A stretch of 63,298 bases of DNA from Candidatus Liminaster caballi (GCA_018065085.1 JAGHUA010000069.1:1-63298); one strand, 5' to 3'. Shown: positions 38,481 to 47,251, counted from the first letter of the stretch. Notes: generated from the letters alone by a model not told the origin. A program made the numbers and translations.

Positions 38481-39032
38481 ATGAAAAAAACAAAGTTTAT
38501 AAATAGCATTCTAATTCTTGCCTTCTCCTCTCAACTCTTAAGTTCATGCGCAGTTGGCTCATTTTCCGCGTTGAATTGGTGCTGGAACTTAAACAATACA
38601 ATTACTGGTAATAAATATATCAATTCTATTATTGCCTTTGTTTTGGCTCCATTTGAGTTCTTTATCGGAGGCTTAATTGACACGGCAGTTCTTAATACTA
38701 TAGAATTCTGGACTGGTTCTAATCCTTTGGCATCTACAAAAATAATAATGGGAACAGATGGTTATTACTATGCCGTAAAACCAGACAAAAATGGTGGTTA
38801 CATAATTGAGAATCAGGCTACAGGTCAAAAACTTGCACTTTTGTTCGAACCTAAAACAAAGACTTGGACAGCAGAATTTGATTCCAATAGAATTGAACTT
38901 TTTTCTTTGATTGATGAGATGCATGCATCTGTGAACACATCTGATGGAAACAAATTTGTGATTTCATTAAATGAAGCAGGTATTACTGCTTATAGGGAAA
39001 AGATAGAACAATCAAATCTTGCAGTAAAATGA
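38481..39032 (+). CDS. DUF3332-like lipoprotein
   Basis: 183 aa, lipobox SSC at about Cys23. ALNWCWNLNNTITGNKYINS and VLAPFEFFIGGLIDTAVLNTIEFWTGSNPL resemble DUF3332 proteins, which have a hydrophobic hairpin after the lipid anchor. The rest is a small soluble domain. Begins the second AT-rich gene run. Function unknown. Confidence 0.8.
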   Translation: MKKTKFINSILILAFSSQLLSSCAVGSFSALNWCWNLNNTITGNKYINSIIAFVLAPFEFFIGGLIDTAVLNTIEFWTGSNPLASTKIIMGTDGYYYAVKPDKNGGYIIENQATGQKLALLFEPKTKTWTAEFDSNRIELFSLIDEMHASVNTSDGNKFVISLNEAGITAYREKIEQSNLAVK

Positions 39033-39046
39033 TATAAAAAGTCCAC

Positions 39047-39694
39047 ATGAAAAAGTCTTTATTAAATAATCTGATAACAATATCCACTTTGATATGTGGA
39101 CTTTGTGCCTGTTTTCAAGCAAATGCCGCTACACGCGGTACAAAATATGCTTCTTTTTATGAAGAACATCCTTCTAATATTATAGTCCTACCTGTTTTTA
39201 ATCATACAGAAGAGCCTGAGTGTGTTTCATATTTCCAAAATTCAGCAGACTCTATTCTATTAGCAAAAGGATATAATCTCTTGCATACAGACTACGCATA
39301 TGCAGCCTCAACTCAAGCGCAAAATGTTAAAACTTCTTTTTTTGAGATTCATATAAACAGATGGACGTCTAGCAAAGTTGAAGGACTCTTTAATGTTGAA
39401 ATTGTCTATCTGATTAAATCGCAAGAAACCAATAATGTCTTGTATAAAAAAGAAGCTAATATCACCGTAAAGAATTATCTCAAACTTGGTGGAGGAAAGC
39501 TTATCAACATAATTGCCACATCCATAAAAAATAATACGATGAATAAAACTTGGGTTGGCAAGACTTGTGCAAATTATCTTCTTTCTGATCTGCCAGAAGG
39601 GATAAATAGTGACAAATACCTGAAAGATAAGAAAAAGAAGGCTAGTAAAACTTCTGTTAAAAAGAAGCTTAAATGTCTCCATTCAAATTATTAA
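39047..39694 (+). CDS. DUF799-like exported protein, divergent paralogue
   Basis: 215 aa. TRGTKYASFYEEHPSNIIVLPVFNHTEE parallels TRGTQYPKMYEEKPVSIVIMPPINQ (each read with breaks) of the gene at 37080, and ANYLLSDLPEGIN parallels its VLSDMPEGKYG. The signal peptide ends without a firm lipobox (CGLCACFQANA), and a Lys-rich tail replaces the partner's end. A diverged duplicate in the same island. Confidence 0.8.
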   Translation: MKKSLLNNLITISTLICGLCACFQANAATRGTKYASFYEEHPSNIIVLPVFNHTEEPECVSYFQNSADSILLAKGYNLLHTDYAYAASTQAQNVKTSFFEIHINRWTSSKVEGLFNVEIVYLIKSQETNNVLYKKEANITVKNYLKLGGGKLINIIATSIKNNTMNKTWVGKTCANYLLSDLPEGINSDKYLKDKKKKASKTSVKKKLKCLHSNY

Positions 39695-39709
39695 CTTTTT
39701 TAGTTCGTC

Positions 39710-40297
39710 ATGAAAAAAACTATTATTTTATTTGTTGTAATAACAATGTTTTCTTCAGCCATGAGTAAAACATGGGAAGATAAAAAGAATCAGTTATCTA
39801 TAGGTATAAGCAGTTTCTCTGTATTTTCTGCCCTTAATGAAATTTCATGGGTTGGAGGAAACTTTGAGAATGAATCCGAAACTGGTGTTATTAACTTATC
39901 GTATATGCACTTCTTCAATAAAACATTTGGATTCGGAGGGTCTCTTTCTTATCAGGAATTCAATTTTAAGGGCTTTTATAACTATGAAGAGGATTGCATT
40001 TATGATAATTATAAAGCTTCGGACAAATATATTACTTGCATGGGTGTATTTCAAGCCACTTGGTTGCATAAAAAGCATGCATCTTTATATTCAAAAATTG
40101 GATTGGGTGTGATATGTAACACAGGAAATGGTCCTGCTAATAGTGAATTGTTTGAGGATTATAGAGAATTTCTTGCTGCTTATCAGTTGACTCCAATTGG
40201 TATTGACTTTGGTGGCCGTTCGCTAAGAGGTCTTGTTGAACTAGGATGGGGTTTGGAGAGTTCTCTTTTTAGAGTAGGTTTGCGTTATGCTTTCTAA
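39710..40297 (+). CDS. Outer-membrane beta-barrel protein
   Basis: 195 aa. Signal peptide MKKTIILFVVITMFSSAMS, alternating strands (FGFGGSLSYQEFNFKGF) and the terminal FRVGLRYAF. A second small barrel in the island. Its last 11 bases overlap the start of the acyl-carrier-like gene, so the two are translated together. Confidence 0.8.
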   Translation: MKKTIILFVVITMFSSAMSKTWEDKKNQLSIGISSFSVFSALNEISWVGGNFENESETGVINLSYMHFFNKTFGFGGSLSYQEFNFKGFYNYEEDCIYDNYKASDKYITCMGVFQATWLHKKHASLYSKIGLGVICNTGNGPANSELFEDYREFLAAYQLTPIGIDFGGRSLRGLVELGWGLESSLFRVGLRYAF

Positions 40298-40565
40298 TGG
40301 TGAAGAGTCTAATAAAGAACTGGTCTTAGAACTTAAAAATAATATTCTGTCTGCTCTTAATCTCGACTATTTAACTCCAGAGCAGATAGATGAAACTTCC
40401 CCTTTACTAGGAGAAACTTTGGGCCTAGATCATATAGACTTAATTGAAATAATTGTTATGCTAAAAAGAAAGTATAAAGTAAATATTACAAATTTAGAGT
40501 ATGCGAAGAGAGAATTAAATTCAATCTCCGATATCGCTAAATTCATTAGCAAACATCAACAATAA
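40287..40565 (+). CDS. Acyl-carrier-like protein without attachment serine
   Basis: 92 aa, four-helix ACP fold by pattern. The core LGETLGLDHIDLIEIIVMLKRKY aligns with LGLDSID-L-EL of carrier proteins (here split LGETLGLDHID / LIEIIVMLKRKY). The phosphopantetheine serine is replaced by His49 (CAT codon at 40431). It resembles the carriers of aryl-polyene-type loci more than AcpP. Without the serine it cannot be armed in the usual way, so it may act as a binding or regulatory domain, or be decaying. Overlaps the barrel gene upstream. Confidence 0.75.
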   Translation: MLSNGEESNKELVLELKNNILSALNLDYLTPEQIDETSPLLGETLGLDHIDLIEIIVMLKRKYKVNITNLEYAKRELNSISDIAKFISKHQQ

Positions 40566-40595
40566 AATTGGCTCTCAATAATCTACATCTGTATT

Positions 40596-41105
40596 ATGAA
40601 CAAGATTAAGCATTTTATATTAGCGGCAATATTACTAACTGGTGCCATTAACTTCTTGTCGTCTTGTAGCAACGACAAAAATGACGATTTGAAGTCACTT
40701 ATAGATTATGATGTAATTCAAATTAACGGTGAGCGTTATGCATGTTATGGATATAGAAATTTCATAACCTATGCTACTGAATGGAGCCTGTCCGATCACA
40801 AGGGATCAATCACATTGCCATGCGGTAACCTATCAGACGATGATGCGATGTTTGAATACTTCTATTATATTGAATTAGAAGGTAATCAAAACCTAAAGAA
40901 AGGAAGTAAACTGGAAAACTTCTCACCTTCATTATCTACTATTAATGATTGGGAGAACTATGACTATGTAAGTGGGTCTGCTATCGTAAAAGACAAAAAA
41001 GATGATGAGTATATAACTATAAAGTTCGATTCATTCAAGTTTTCAAATAGAACTTACTCTTATGTATTTGACGGAACCGTTCAATTACTTTTAGATGAAG
41101 ATTGA
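40596..41105 (+). CDS. Lipoprotein of unknown function
   Basis: 169 aa, lipobox LSSC (about Cys24) and an Asp-rich linker. INGERYACYGYRNFITYATEWSLSD and the following strands suggest a small beta-rich domain. Last gene of the AT-rich island. Family not recognised. Confidence 0.78.
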   Translation: MNKIKHFILAAILLTGAINFLSSCSNDKNDDLKSLIDYDVIQINGERYACYGYRNFITYATEWSLSDHKGSITLPCGNLSDDDAMFEYFYYIELEGNQNLKKGSKLENFSPSLSTINDWENYDYVSGSAIVKDKKDDEYITIKFDSFKFSNRTYSYVFDGTVQLLLDED

Positions 41106-41211
41106 GATGCTGCTTCTTATTAGTTCCATAAGTGTCCACAAATATATTGACAATGGATAAATGGCAATTGGTCAATATGATGCGCTTTATGGAATAATTT
41201 CTGCAAAATGA

Positions 41212-41255
41212 GAGTGTGTCTGAGGCTTAATACCTTTTGACACACCCTCTTTTAA
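41212..41255 (+). terminator. Terminator hairpin with TTTTGACACACCCTC arm
   Basis: GAGTGTGTC pairs with GACACACCCTC; TTTT follows. Closes the island and mirrors the hairpin at 34122. Confidence 0.75.
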
Positions 41256-41361
41256 GTATATTTCTTTGAAAACTCAGAGAATTGCGCGTTAACCCAACTA
41301 TCTCAGATTCAAGACTTCAGAAAATTACACGTATAATTCAAGTAAAGACAACAAGTGTGCC

Positions 41362-43200
41362 TTAGTTGAAATGCTCCGGGCCATAGAGTCCGAAGTTCGG
41401 ATCTTTGTCGGGCTGCCAGGTGCGGACCTTGATGAGAGGCTGGTTCGGGTCGCTGATGTCGATCATCAGGAAGAGGTAACCCTGATCGCCATAGTTGGAA
41501 GAGTAATATTCCTGATTGATCTGCAGACAATAGACATCACCGCCAAGGTTGCGCACATCGTTGTCGGCAAAGCGGATGTTGATAAACTCCTTGCTGGCGA
41601 AACTCTGACGCAGGTAACGGATGTACGAACGCTTGTCGAAACGGTTCTCGCGGATAATCTTCTGGGCCAGTTCGAGGTTGCCAAAGTCATTGACCTTGCG
41701 ATTGGTGCGCTGAGCTACAGATTTGGTGATGATGACAGCATTGTCATCGAACAGCGTCTCAATATAATCAATGCGCTTGAGGGCAAAGGCAGTCTTATAG
41801 TTCTCAAGGAACTGCATGATGGCAAGGCGCACCTGATCACTCCACTGTCCCTTGCCAAGGATGTCATCATTGGCCGTCTGTCCGAGGCCGAACGAGATAT
41901 TTGTAATCTTACCCGACTCTGTGAGTGTGAACACCACATCCTCGACAAACGACTTGCGCATGCCCGAAGCAAATGAGAATGACATGGTTGCTCCGCGGCA
42001 GATAATCTCATCGCCATGCTTGAAGAACGACAGAACTGGAGTGTCGAGCACACGGGCTGTGCCATACTTGATGAGCTTGCTATAGACGTCGAATCCGTTG
42101 TCGGTAAACAGTTCCCTAACCGAATCGTAGGCCTTGGCCTTGATGGCGCTGATTACCTTGCTGACCACAGGCTCGTATTTGCTGGCATCAGGCAACTGCT
42201 TAGGCATCTCGTAAGCGGATGAAGGAATCTTGCTGAACGAGTTGTTGCTGACATATCCTGCGGTCGAAGCTGTGAGTGTAGGAGCAACGGCGGCGGCGTT
42301 GACACCACTCTTGACGTCTTTATACGAAGCACGCAATGACACGCTCTTGAAGATCTTGAGCACGCCTTCGACCTCTGGGTCGGTGTGCTGCTCACGATAC
42401 TCATACTCAATCTTGAACTTATAGATATCGCTCTGGTTGCCAGACGCAAGTTCGATCACACCGCGTCCGTCCTTGGCGCTGTAGATATTGCTCCAATCGC
42501 GTCCGTCCCAGAACGAATAGTCGATGCTGTTGACAGGTTTGCCACGATAGAGTATCTGCAGATCGACATCTTCTCCTTCCTGACCAGACACGCTGATGCT
42601 GACGTCGTTGAAGACCTTGTTCATGCGCTCAGGAATCCAGTTGATCAGCATTCGCTCAACGCCGTCCTCAGGTGCAACATATTTCACCTCGTTGGGATAC
42701 TGAAGCGATTTGAGCAGAGTCAGCGCCCAGTAATAGTCCTTGAGCGCAAAGTCAACCTTGCCTTCTTCCTCGGCCTTCAGACCTGCCTGAATCAGATCGT
42801 TGACCTTTTCCTTTCGACTCTCAAAGATGCGGTTAATCTCGGATTTTCTCACCCATCGGGCAACATGTGCATCAGGCTCGTTGTTGAGGATGATCTTCAC
42901 GGTGTTGTTGAGTGTGGCCTGGCTGTAGGTGTTGACCACATACGATGCCATGGAAGACACATCGAGCTTGCCGTCGGCAAAAGTTTCCTTGTCGATGGTC
43001 GAGAAATCGGCCGAGACGCTGACAGAGATCTTGCTTATCAGATCGCGCAGAGCCTCCTGGTCAGCCTCATTGACTGTGCTGCCCCAACCTTCGCCATAAA
43101 GGTAAGAACTGCCATTACGAATCTCATCCCAACCTTGCGAGAAGGCCAGGATGGGACAAATCATGAACAGCAATATTAAATAGATACGTTGTAAGCGCAT
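41362..43200 (-). CDS. LPP20/FlgT-like exported protein with C-terminal NTF2-like domains
   Basis: 612 aa. Signal peptide MRLQRIYLILLFMICPILAFS. Residues ~25-110 (YLYGEGWGSTVNEADQEALRDLISKISVSV) are an LPP20-type domain, as found in proteins that accompany CsgG-like lipoproteins. Middle beta-rich domains follow. The last ~200 residues have two alpha+beta segments (FLENYKTAFALKRIDYIETLFDD) like SnoaL/NTF2. It faces the CsgG island across 260 bases but keeps the codon use of the arg genes. Possibly a partner of the CsgG set. Confidence 0.78.
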   Translation of the reverse strand: MRLQRIYLILLFMICPILAFSQGWDEIRNGSSYLYGEGWGSTVNEADQEALRDLISKISVSVSADFSTIDKETFADGKLDVSSMASYVVNTYSQATLNNTVKIILNNEPDAHVARWVRKSEINRIFESRKEKVNDLIQAGLKAEEEGKVDFALKDYYWALTLLKSLQYPNEVKYVAPEDGVERMLINWIPERMNKVFNDVSISVSGQEGEDVDLQILYRGKPVNSIDYSFWDGRDWSNIYSAKDGRGVIELASGNQSDIYKFKIEYEYREQHTDPEVEGVLKIFKSVSLRASYKDVKSGVNAAAVAPTLTASTAGYVSNNSFSKIPSSAYEMPKQLPDASKYEPVVSKVISAIKAKAYDSVRELFTDNGFDVYSKLIKYGTARVLDTPVLSFFKHGDEIICRGATMSFSFASGMRKSFVEDVVFTLTESGKITNISFGLGQTANDDILGKGQWSDQVRLAIMQFLENYKTAFALKRIDYIETLFDDNAVIITKSVAQRTNRKVNDFGNLELAQKIIRENRFDKRSYIRYLRQSFASKEFINIRFADNDVRNLGGDVYCLQINQEYYSSNYGDQGYLFLMIDISDPNQPLIKVRTWQPDKDPNFGLYGPEHFN

Positions 43201-43245
43201 GAGTCGGTTCGTTTGATGGTATGAGAGAGATTATGTGAAGATGAA

Positions 43246-44385
43246 TCAGGCCAGAACCTTGCGCAGCTTGGCAAGAAATTCATCGGCTTCATCCATGCTA
43301 AGACAGAGAGGCGGAAGAAGACGCAGCACGTTGGTGCCCGAACAGCCGGTAAAGACGTGCTCGTCGAACAGCAGTCGGTTGCGGATCTCCTTGTACGGCA
43401 CATCGAGTTCGATGCCAATCATAAGTCCGCGACCACGCACATCGACGATATGCTTTACGCCTTCCTGCTGCATCTGACGGAGACCGTCGAGGAGATGCTC
43501 ACCCACGCGGGCTGCATTGCCGACGAGATCTTCCTGCTCAATGACATCGAGCACAGCCAGAGCTGCGGCACAAGCCTGATGATTGCCTCCGAAGGTGGTT
43601 CCGAGCTGTCCATAGACAGGTGTGAACTTTGGCGAGATGAGCACGCCGCCCATTGGGAAACCGTTGCCGATGCCCTTAGCCACGGTAATGATGTCGGGCT
43701 TGACGCCGAGATGCTGGTGGGCAAAGAACTTGCCGCTTCGACCATATCCACACTGGATCTCATCGCACACAAGCACGGTGTTGTGAATGTCACACAGCTG
43801 GCGCAGACCTTTGAGGAATTCGGCCTCAACCATACGGATGCCGCCTACGCCCTGTATGCACTCAAGGATTACGGCACAGACATCGTCCTTCTCGATCTCC
43901 TTGCGCCAGGCATCAAGGTCGTTGAGCGGAAGGTAGGTGACATGTCCGTTGGCATTGATCGGAGCAATGATCTTAGGGTTGGCAGTAGCCTCGACAGCCA
44001 GGGAGGTGCGTCCGTGGAACGCCTTCTCGGCACTGAGCACTCGGGTGCGTCCATTATAGAACGAAGCGAGCTTGAGGGCATTCTCGTTGGCCTCGGCACC
44101 GCTGTTGATAAGGAAGAACTGATAGTCCTCATAGCCGCAAGCCTTGCCGAGACGTTCAGCAAGTTCGACCTGCAATGGATTCTTGACCGAGTTGCTATAG
44201 AAGCTCATCTTCTGGAGCTGCTCGGTCATCTTCTGTACGTAATGCGGATGGCAATGGCCGATGCTGATCACGGCATGTCCGCCGTAGAGGTCAAGATATT
44301 CCTGACCCATATCGTCCCAGACACGGCAGGCCTTGCCATGGTCGATGGTGACGTCGAAAAGTGGATATACGTCGAAAAGTGTCAT
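43246..44385 (-). CDS. argD: Acetylornithine/succinylornithine aminotransferase
   Basis: 379 aa class-III PLP aminotransferase. GGHAVISIGHCHPHYV, NSGAEANENALKLA, FHGRTSLAVEA, CDEIQCGYGRSGKFFAHQ and TVAKGIGNGFPMGG (Lys of the Schiff base) are the ArgD signature. It makes N-acyl-ornithine from N-acyl-glutamate semialdehyde. In this lineage the acyl group is probably succinyl, judged from the carbamoyltransferase at 51039. Confidence 0.93.
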   Translation of the reverse strand: MTLFDVYPLFDVTIDHGKACRVWDDMGQEYLDLYGGHAVISIGHCHPHYVQKMTEQLQKMSFYSNSVKNPLQVELAERLGKACGYEDYQFFLINSGAEANENALKLASFYNGRTRVLSAEKAFHGRTSLAVEATANPKIIAPINANGHVTYLPLNDLDAWRKEIEKDDVCAVILECIQGVGGIRMVEAEFLKGLRQLCDIHNTVLVCDEIQCGYGRSGKFFAHQHLGVKPDIITVAKGIGNGFPMGGVLISPKFTPVYGQLGTTFGGNHQACAAALAVLDVIEQEDLVGNAARVGEHLLDGLRQMQQEGVKHIVDVRGRGLMIGIELDVPYKEIRNRLLFDEHVFTGCSGTNVLRLLPPLCLSMDEADEFLAKLRKVLA

Positions 44386-44405
44386 ATACTTGTTACTTCT
44401 TATTT

Positions 44406-44482
44406 AACCACAAATTTACACTAATAAACACAAATAATATAATTTACAAACTTAAATAGTATATTTGTGAACATTTGTGGTT
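44406..44482. repeat. Inverted repeat AACCACAAAT...ATTTGTGGTT
   Basis: A 10-bp perfect pair 57 bases apart between argC and argD, with internal CACAAAT/ATTTGTG copies. Possibly an intercistronic hairpin or a short dispersed element. AT-rich. Confidence 0.6.
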
Positions 44483-44491
44483 CAAAACAAC

Positions 44492-45565
44492 CTAGAATGC
44501 AATAGCTTTGAGATTCAAGCCGGCCTTCTCGTCAAGACCGAACATGAGATTCATGTTCTGTACGGCCTGACCGACAGCGCCCTTGAGCAGATTGTCGATG
44601 ATAGATGTGACCACGACCTTGCGGCCGAACACATCGACATGAACCAGCGCCTTGTTGGTGCCTACAACCTGCTTGAGGTCAAGGGCCGAGTCGCTGTAGT
44701 GGGTGAATGCAGCGTCCTTGTAGAAGTCCTTATACAGGGCAACGACATCCGATGCTGCTACGGCCTTGTCGAGCTTAATAACCTCGGTGCAGAAGATGCC
44801 TCGGGTGAAGTCGCCACGGTATGGCACAAAATCGACGGTCAGTCCGTCGGTGTCATAGCCATCGTTGAGCGTATCGACATACTTAGGCGAAGACTCAGGA
44901 GCAAGTTCGTTGAGCGTCTGTACGATCTCATGGAGATGCTGATGGGTGAAGAGCTTATAGACCGACATATTGTCGTTGCGCCATGAGAAATGCGTGGTGG
45001 CTCCTGGCTTCTGTCCGGCGCCAGTAGAGCCTGTGATGGCATTGACGGCAATGTCGGAAGTCAGCAGACCTGCCTTAGCCAACGGTAGAAGACCTTCCTG
45101 AATGCATGTGGCAAAGCAACCCGGATTGGCAAGATGCTGGCAGGCCTTAATCTCCTCACGATGGATCTCCGGCAAACCATAGACATAGTCATGATTGCCC
45201 TTGATGCGGAAATCCTGAGCCAAATCGATGATCTTGACATTTGCCGGAATATCATGTTCCTTGAGGAACGCCTCGCTCTTACCATGACCGAAGCAGAAGA
45301 AGATAACATCGACCTCAGAGAAAGGCATCTGGTCAGTGAAGCACAAATCAGTGTCGCCAAGCAGACCTTCATGAACGTCCGCCACACGGTTACCGGCATT
45401 CGACTCGCTGTTGGCAAAGACGATCTCGACCTCAGGATGATTGATCAAAAGTCTGATAAGCTCGCCACCCGTATAGCCGGCAGCGCCAAGAATTCCTACT
45501 CGAAGCCCCCCTCGGTCCCCCCTAAGTGGGGATGATTGGAAGTTACTGTTATATATTTTATTCAT
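44492..45565 (-). CDS. argC: N-acyl-gamma-glutamyl-phosphate reductase
   Basis: 357 aa. VGILGAAGYTGGELIRLLINH binds NADPH (split VGILGAAGYTGGELI / RLLINH), and LANPGCFATCIQEG holds the catalytic Cys. The N-terminus is odd: the first ~20 residues (MNKIYNSNFQSSPLRGDRGG) come from a GC-rich repeat element at 45505-45532, and no start codon exists between it and the conserved VGILG. It overlaps the DUF559 gene by 8 bases. It reduces acyl-glutamyl phosphate in arginine synthesis. Confidence 0.93.
   Translation of the reverse strand: MNKIYNSNFQSSPLRGDRGGLRVGILGAAGYTGGELIRLLINHPEVEIVFANSESNAGNRVADVHEGLLGDTDLCFTDQMPFSEVDVIFFCFGHGKSEAFLKEHDIPANVKIIDLAQDFRIKGNHDYVYGLPEIHREEIKACQHLANPGCFATCIQEGLLPLAKAGLLTSDIAVNAITGSTGAGQKPGATTHFSWRNDNMSVYKLFTHQHLHEIVQTLNELAPESSPKYVDTLNDGYDTDGLTVDFVPYRGDFTRGIFCTEVIKLDKAVAASDVVALYKDFYKDAAFTHYSDSALDLKQVVGTNKALVHVDVFGRKVVVTSIIDNLLKGAVGQAVQNMNLMFGLDEKAGLNLKAIAF
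45505..45532. repeat. GC-rich element, copy 1
   Basis: GCCCCCCTC-N4-TCCCCCC-N4-GGGGA, located in the 5' codons of argC. An inverted copy lies at 45973-46001; together they bracket the DUF559 gene. Confidence 0.8.
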
Positions 45566-45956
45566 TTAGACTATTTCTAATAGATTGTAAAACTCGGTCT
45601 GTATCAAAAAGCACTTCCTCGTTCGTAAACCTAATTACTTTATATCCTTGCATAGCTAACCATGCAGTTCTTTCTTCATCTTTCACCTGCTGATTAGGGA
45701 GACTATGATAACCTCCGTCCAACTCAATGATTAAATGAGATTTCAAACAGCAAAAATCTGCGATATAAGAACCAATTATATGCTGTCTGCGGAAATGAGC
45801 ACCTATTGCATTATTCCTCAATAATTGCCACATCAGACTTTCTGCTTCTGTTGGCCTGCGGACTCGCAACTGTTTTACATATTCCTTTAATAATCCATAC
45901 AAAGCCGGATCTGAAGTCTGGTAATGTTGCATTGCTGGTAATAAGGTGTCATACAT
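45558..45956 (-). CDS. DUF559 (Vsr-like nuclease fold) protein
   Basis: 132 aa. PTEAESLMWQLLRNN, GAHFRRQHIIGSYIADFCC and LIIELDGGYH are the DUF559 pattern. The Asp, Glu/Asp and Gln/Lys positions suggest a restriction-endonuclease-like metal site. It is intercalated between argG and argC, bounded by inverted GC-rich elements, and AT-richer than the arg genes. This fits a small mobile cassette. Function unknown. Confidence 0.88.
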   Translation of the reverse strand: MYDTLLPAMQHYQTSDPALYGLLKEYVKQLRVRRPTEAESLMWQLLRNNAIGAHFRRQHIIGSYIADFCCLKSHLIIELDGGYHSLPNQQVKDEERTAWLAMQGYKVIRFTNEEVLFDTDRVLQSIRNSLNE

Positions 45957-45972
45957 TTGTATCTTCAGGTCT

Positions 45973-46001
45973 TCCCCCTTTTGGGGGGATAAGAGGGGGG
46001 C
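45973..46001. repeat. GC-rich element, copy 2 (inverted)
   Basis: TCCCCC-N4-GGGGGGA-N4-GAGGGGGGC, the inverse of copy 1, just after the argG stop codon. Confidence 0.8.
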
Positions 46002-47201
46002 TTATCTCTCCTCCTCAGGATGTACAGAATAGTATGCGCGGAGAGGTGTAGAAGTCACCTTGATGAAGCCCTTAGCGTCATCGCTGGTCCATGCCTTGGC
46101 AGTCTCGCCATATTCGCCGAGCTTGTTGTGAACGAGATCGTCAGGAGTGTCGGCACCGACTGTCTGGAACGAATATGGACGGAGCTCAAGGGTAACGGTT
46201 CCGTTCACGTTGCGCTGTGAGCTCTCGAGCATTGCCTCCATGTCAGGCATGACCGGCTCAAGATACTGCGACTCGTGGAGGAACATACCGTACCAGTTAG
46301 AGATCTGATCCTTCCAGTACTGCTGCCACTTCGAGAGTGTATATTTCTCAAGGAAACGGTGAGCAGCGATGATCAGCATTGGGGCAGCAGCCTCGAAACC
46401 TACACGACCCTTGATGCCGATGATGGTATCGCCCACGTGACAGTCACGGCCGATGGCATAGGCAGCACCGATCTTCTCGACCTCCTGGATGGCCTTGATC
46501 TTGTCGTCATAATGAACGCCGTTGACCGAACAGATCTCACCCTTCTCGAAACCGATTGAGAGAATCTCCGGCTCCTGCTTGGTCGGATGCTTCAGGTAGG
46601 CAGTCTCTGGCAGACCCTGCTTGCTGTCGAGGATCTCGCCGCCGCAGATTGATGTACCCCAGATACCTACGTTATATGAATACTTCAACTTAGTGAAGTC
46701 GGCAAAGTAGCCATGCGCATTGAGATAGTCAACCTCTTCCTGACGGCTCAGGTTGCGGTCGCGGGTAAGGGTGATGATCTCAACACCGGGAGCCTTGACA
46801 AGGAAAGTCATGTCGAAACGGATCTGGTCGTTGCCAGCACCTGTCGAACCGTGTGCGATGGCATCGGCACCGATCTCCTTGGCATAGCGGGCAATGGCCA
46901 ATGCCTGGAAGATACGCTCCGAGCTTACAGAGATTGGGTAACAGTTGTTGCGAAGCACGTTGCCATAGACCATATAGCGCAATGACTTGTCATAATACTC
47001 CTGAGTCACGTCGAGGGTCACATACTTCACAGCGCCGAGCTTATAGGCATTCTCCTCGTTGGTCTTGAGCTGCTCATCGCTGAAACCGCCTGTGTTTGCA
47101 CATGCAGCATACACTTCATAACCCATCTCGCGGGTCAGATACATCACGTTATAACTTGTGTCAAGTCCGCCTGAAAAAGCGACAACTACCTTCTTTGCCA
47201 T
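46002..47201 (-). CDS. argG: Argininosuccinate synthase
   Basis: 399 aa. VVVAFSGGLDTSYNVMYL is the PP-loop for ATP. AIAHGSTGAGNDQIRFD and YSYNVGIWGTSICGGE are family motifs of the short Bacteroidetes ArgG. It condenses citrulline and aspartate. Its 3' end meets the GC-rich element. Confidence 0.94.
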   Translation of the reverse strand: MAKKVVVAFSGGLDTSYNVMYLTREMGYEVYAACANTGGFSDEQLKTNEENAYKLGAVKYVTLDVTQEYYDKSLRYMVYGNVLRNNCYPISVSSERIFQALAIARYAKEIGADAIAHGSTGAGNDQIRFDMTFLVKAPGVEIITLTRDRNLSRQEEVDYLNAHGYFADFTKLKYSYNVGIWGTSICGGEILDSKQGLPETAYLKHPTKQEPEILSIGFEKGEICSVNGVHYDDKIKAIQEVEKIGAAYAIGRDCHVGDTIIGIKGRVGFEAAAPMLIIAAHRFLEKYTLSKWQQYWKDQISNWYGMFLHESQYLEPVMPDMEAMLESSQRNVNGTVTLELRPYSFQTVGADTPDDLVHNKLGEYGETAKAWTSDDAKGFIKVTSTPLRAYYSVHPEEER

Positions 47202-47205
47202 AGTT

Positions 47206-47251
47206 CAATCAATTAATTCGTAATTTGTAATTCGTAATTCGTAATTCGTCA
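47206..47251. repeat. AT-rich short tandem repeats (AATTCGT)
   Basis: AATTCGTAATT heptamers between the GNAT gene and argG. Confidence 0.65.

Noticed and set aside
34122-41255. Insertion sequence or composite transposon
   Set aside because: No transposase, no convincing target duplication outside the inverted GAGGGYGTGTC motifs, which are also terminator arms.
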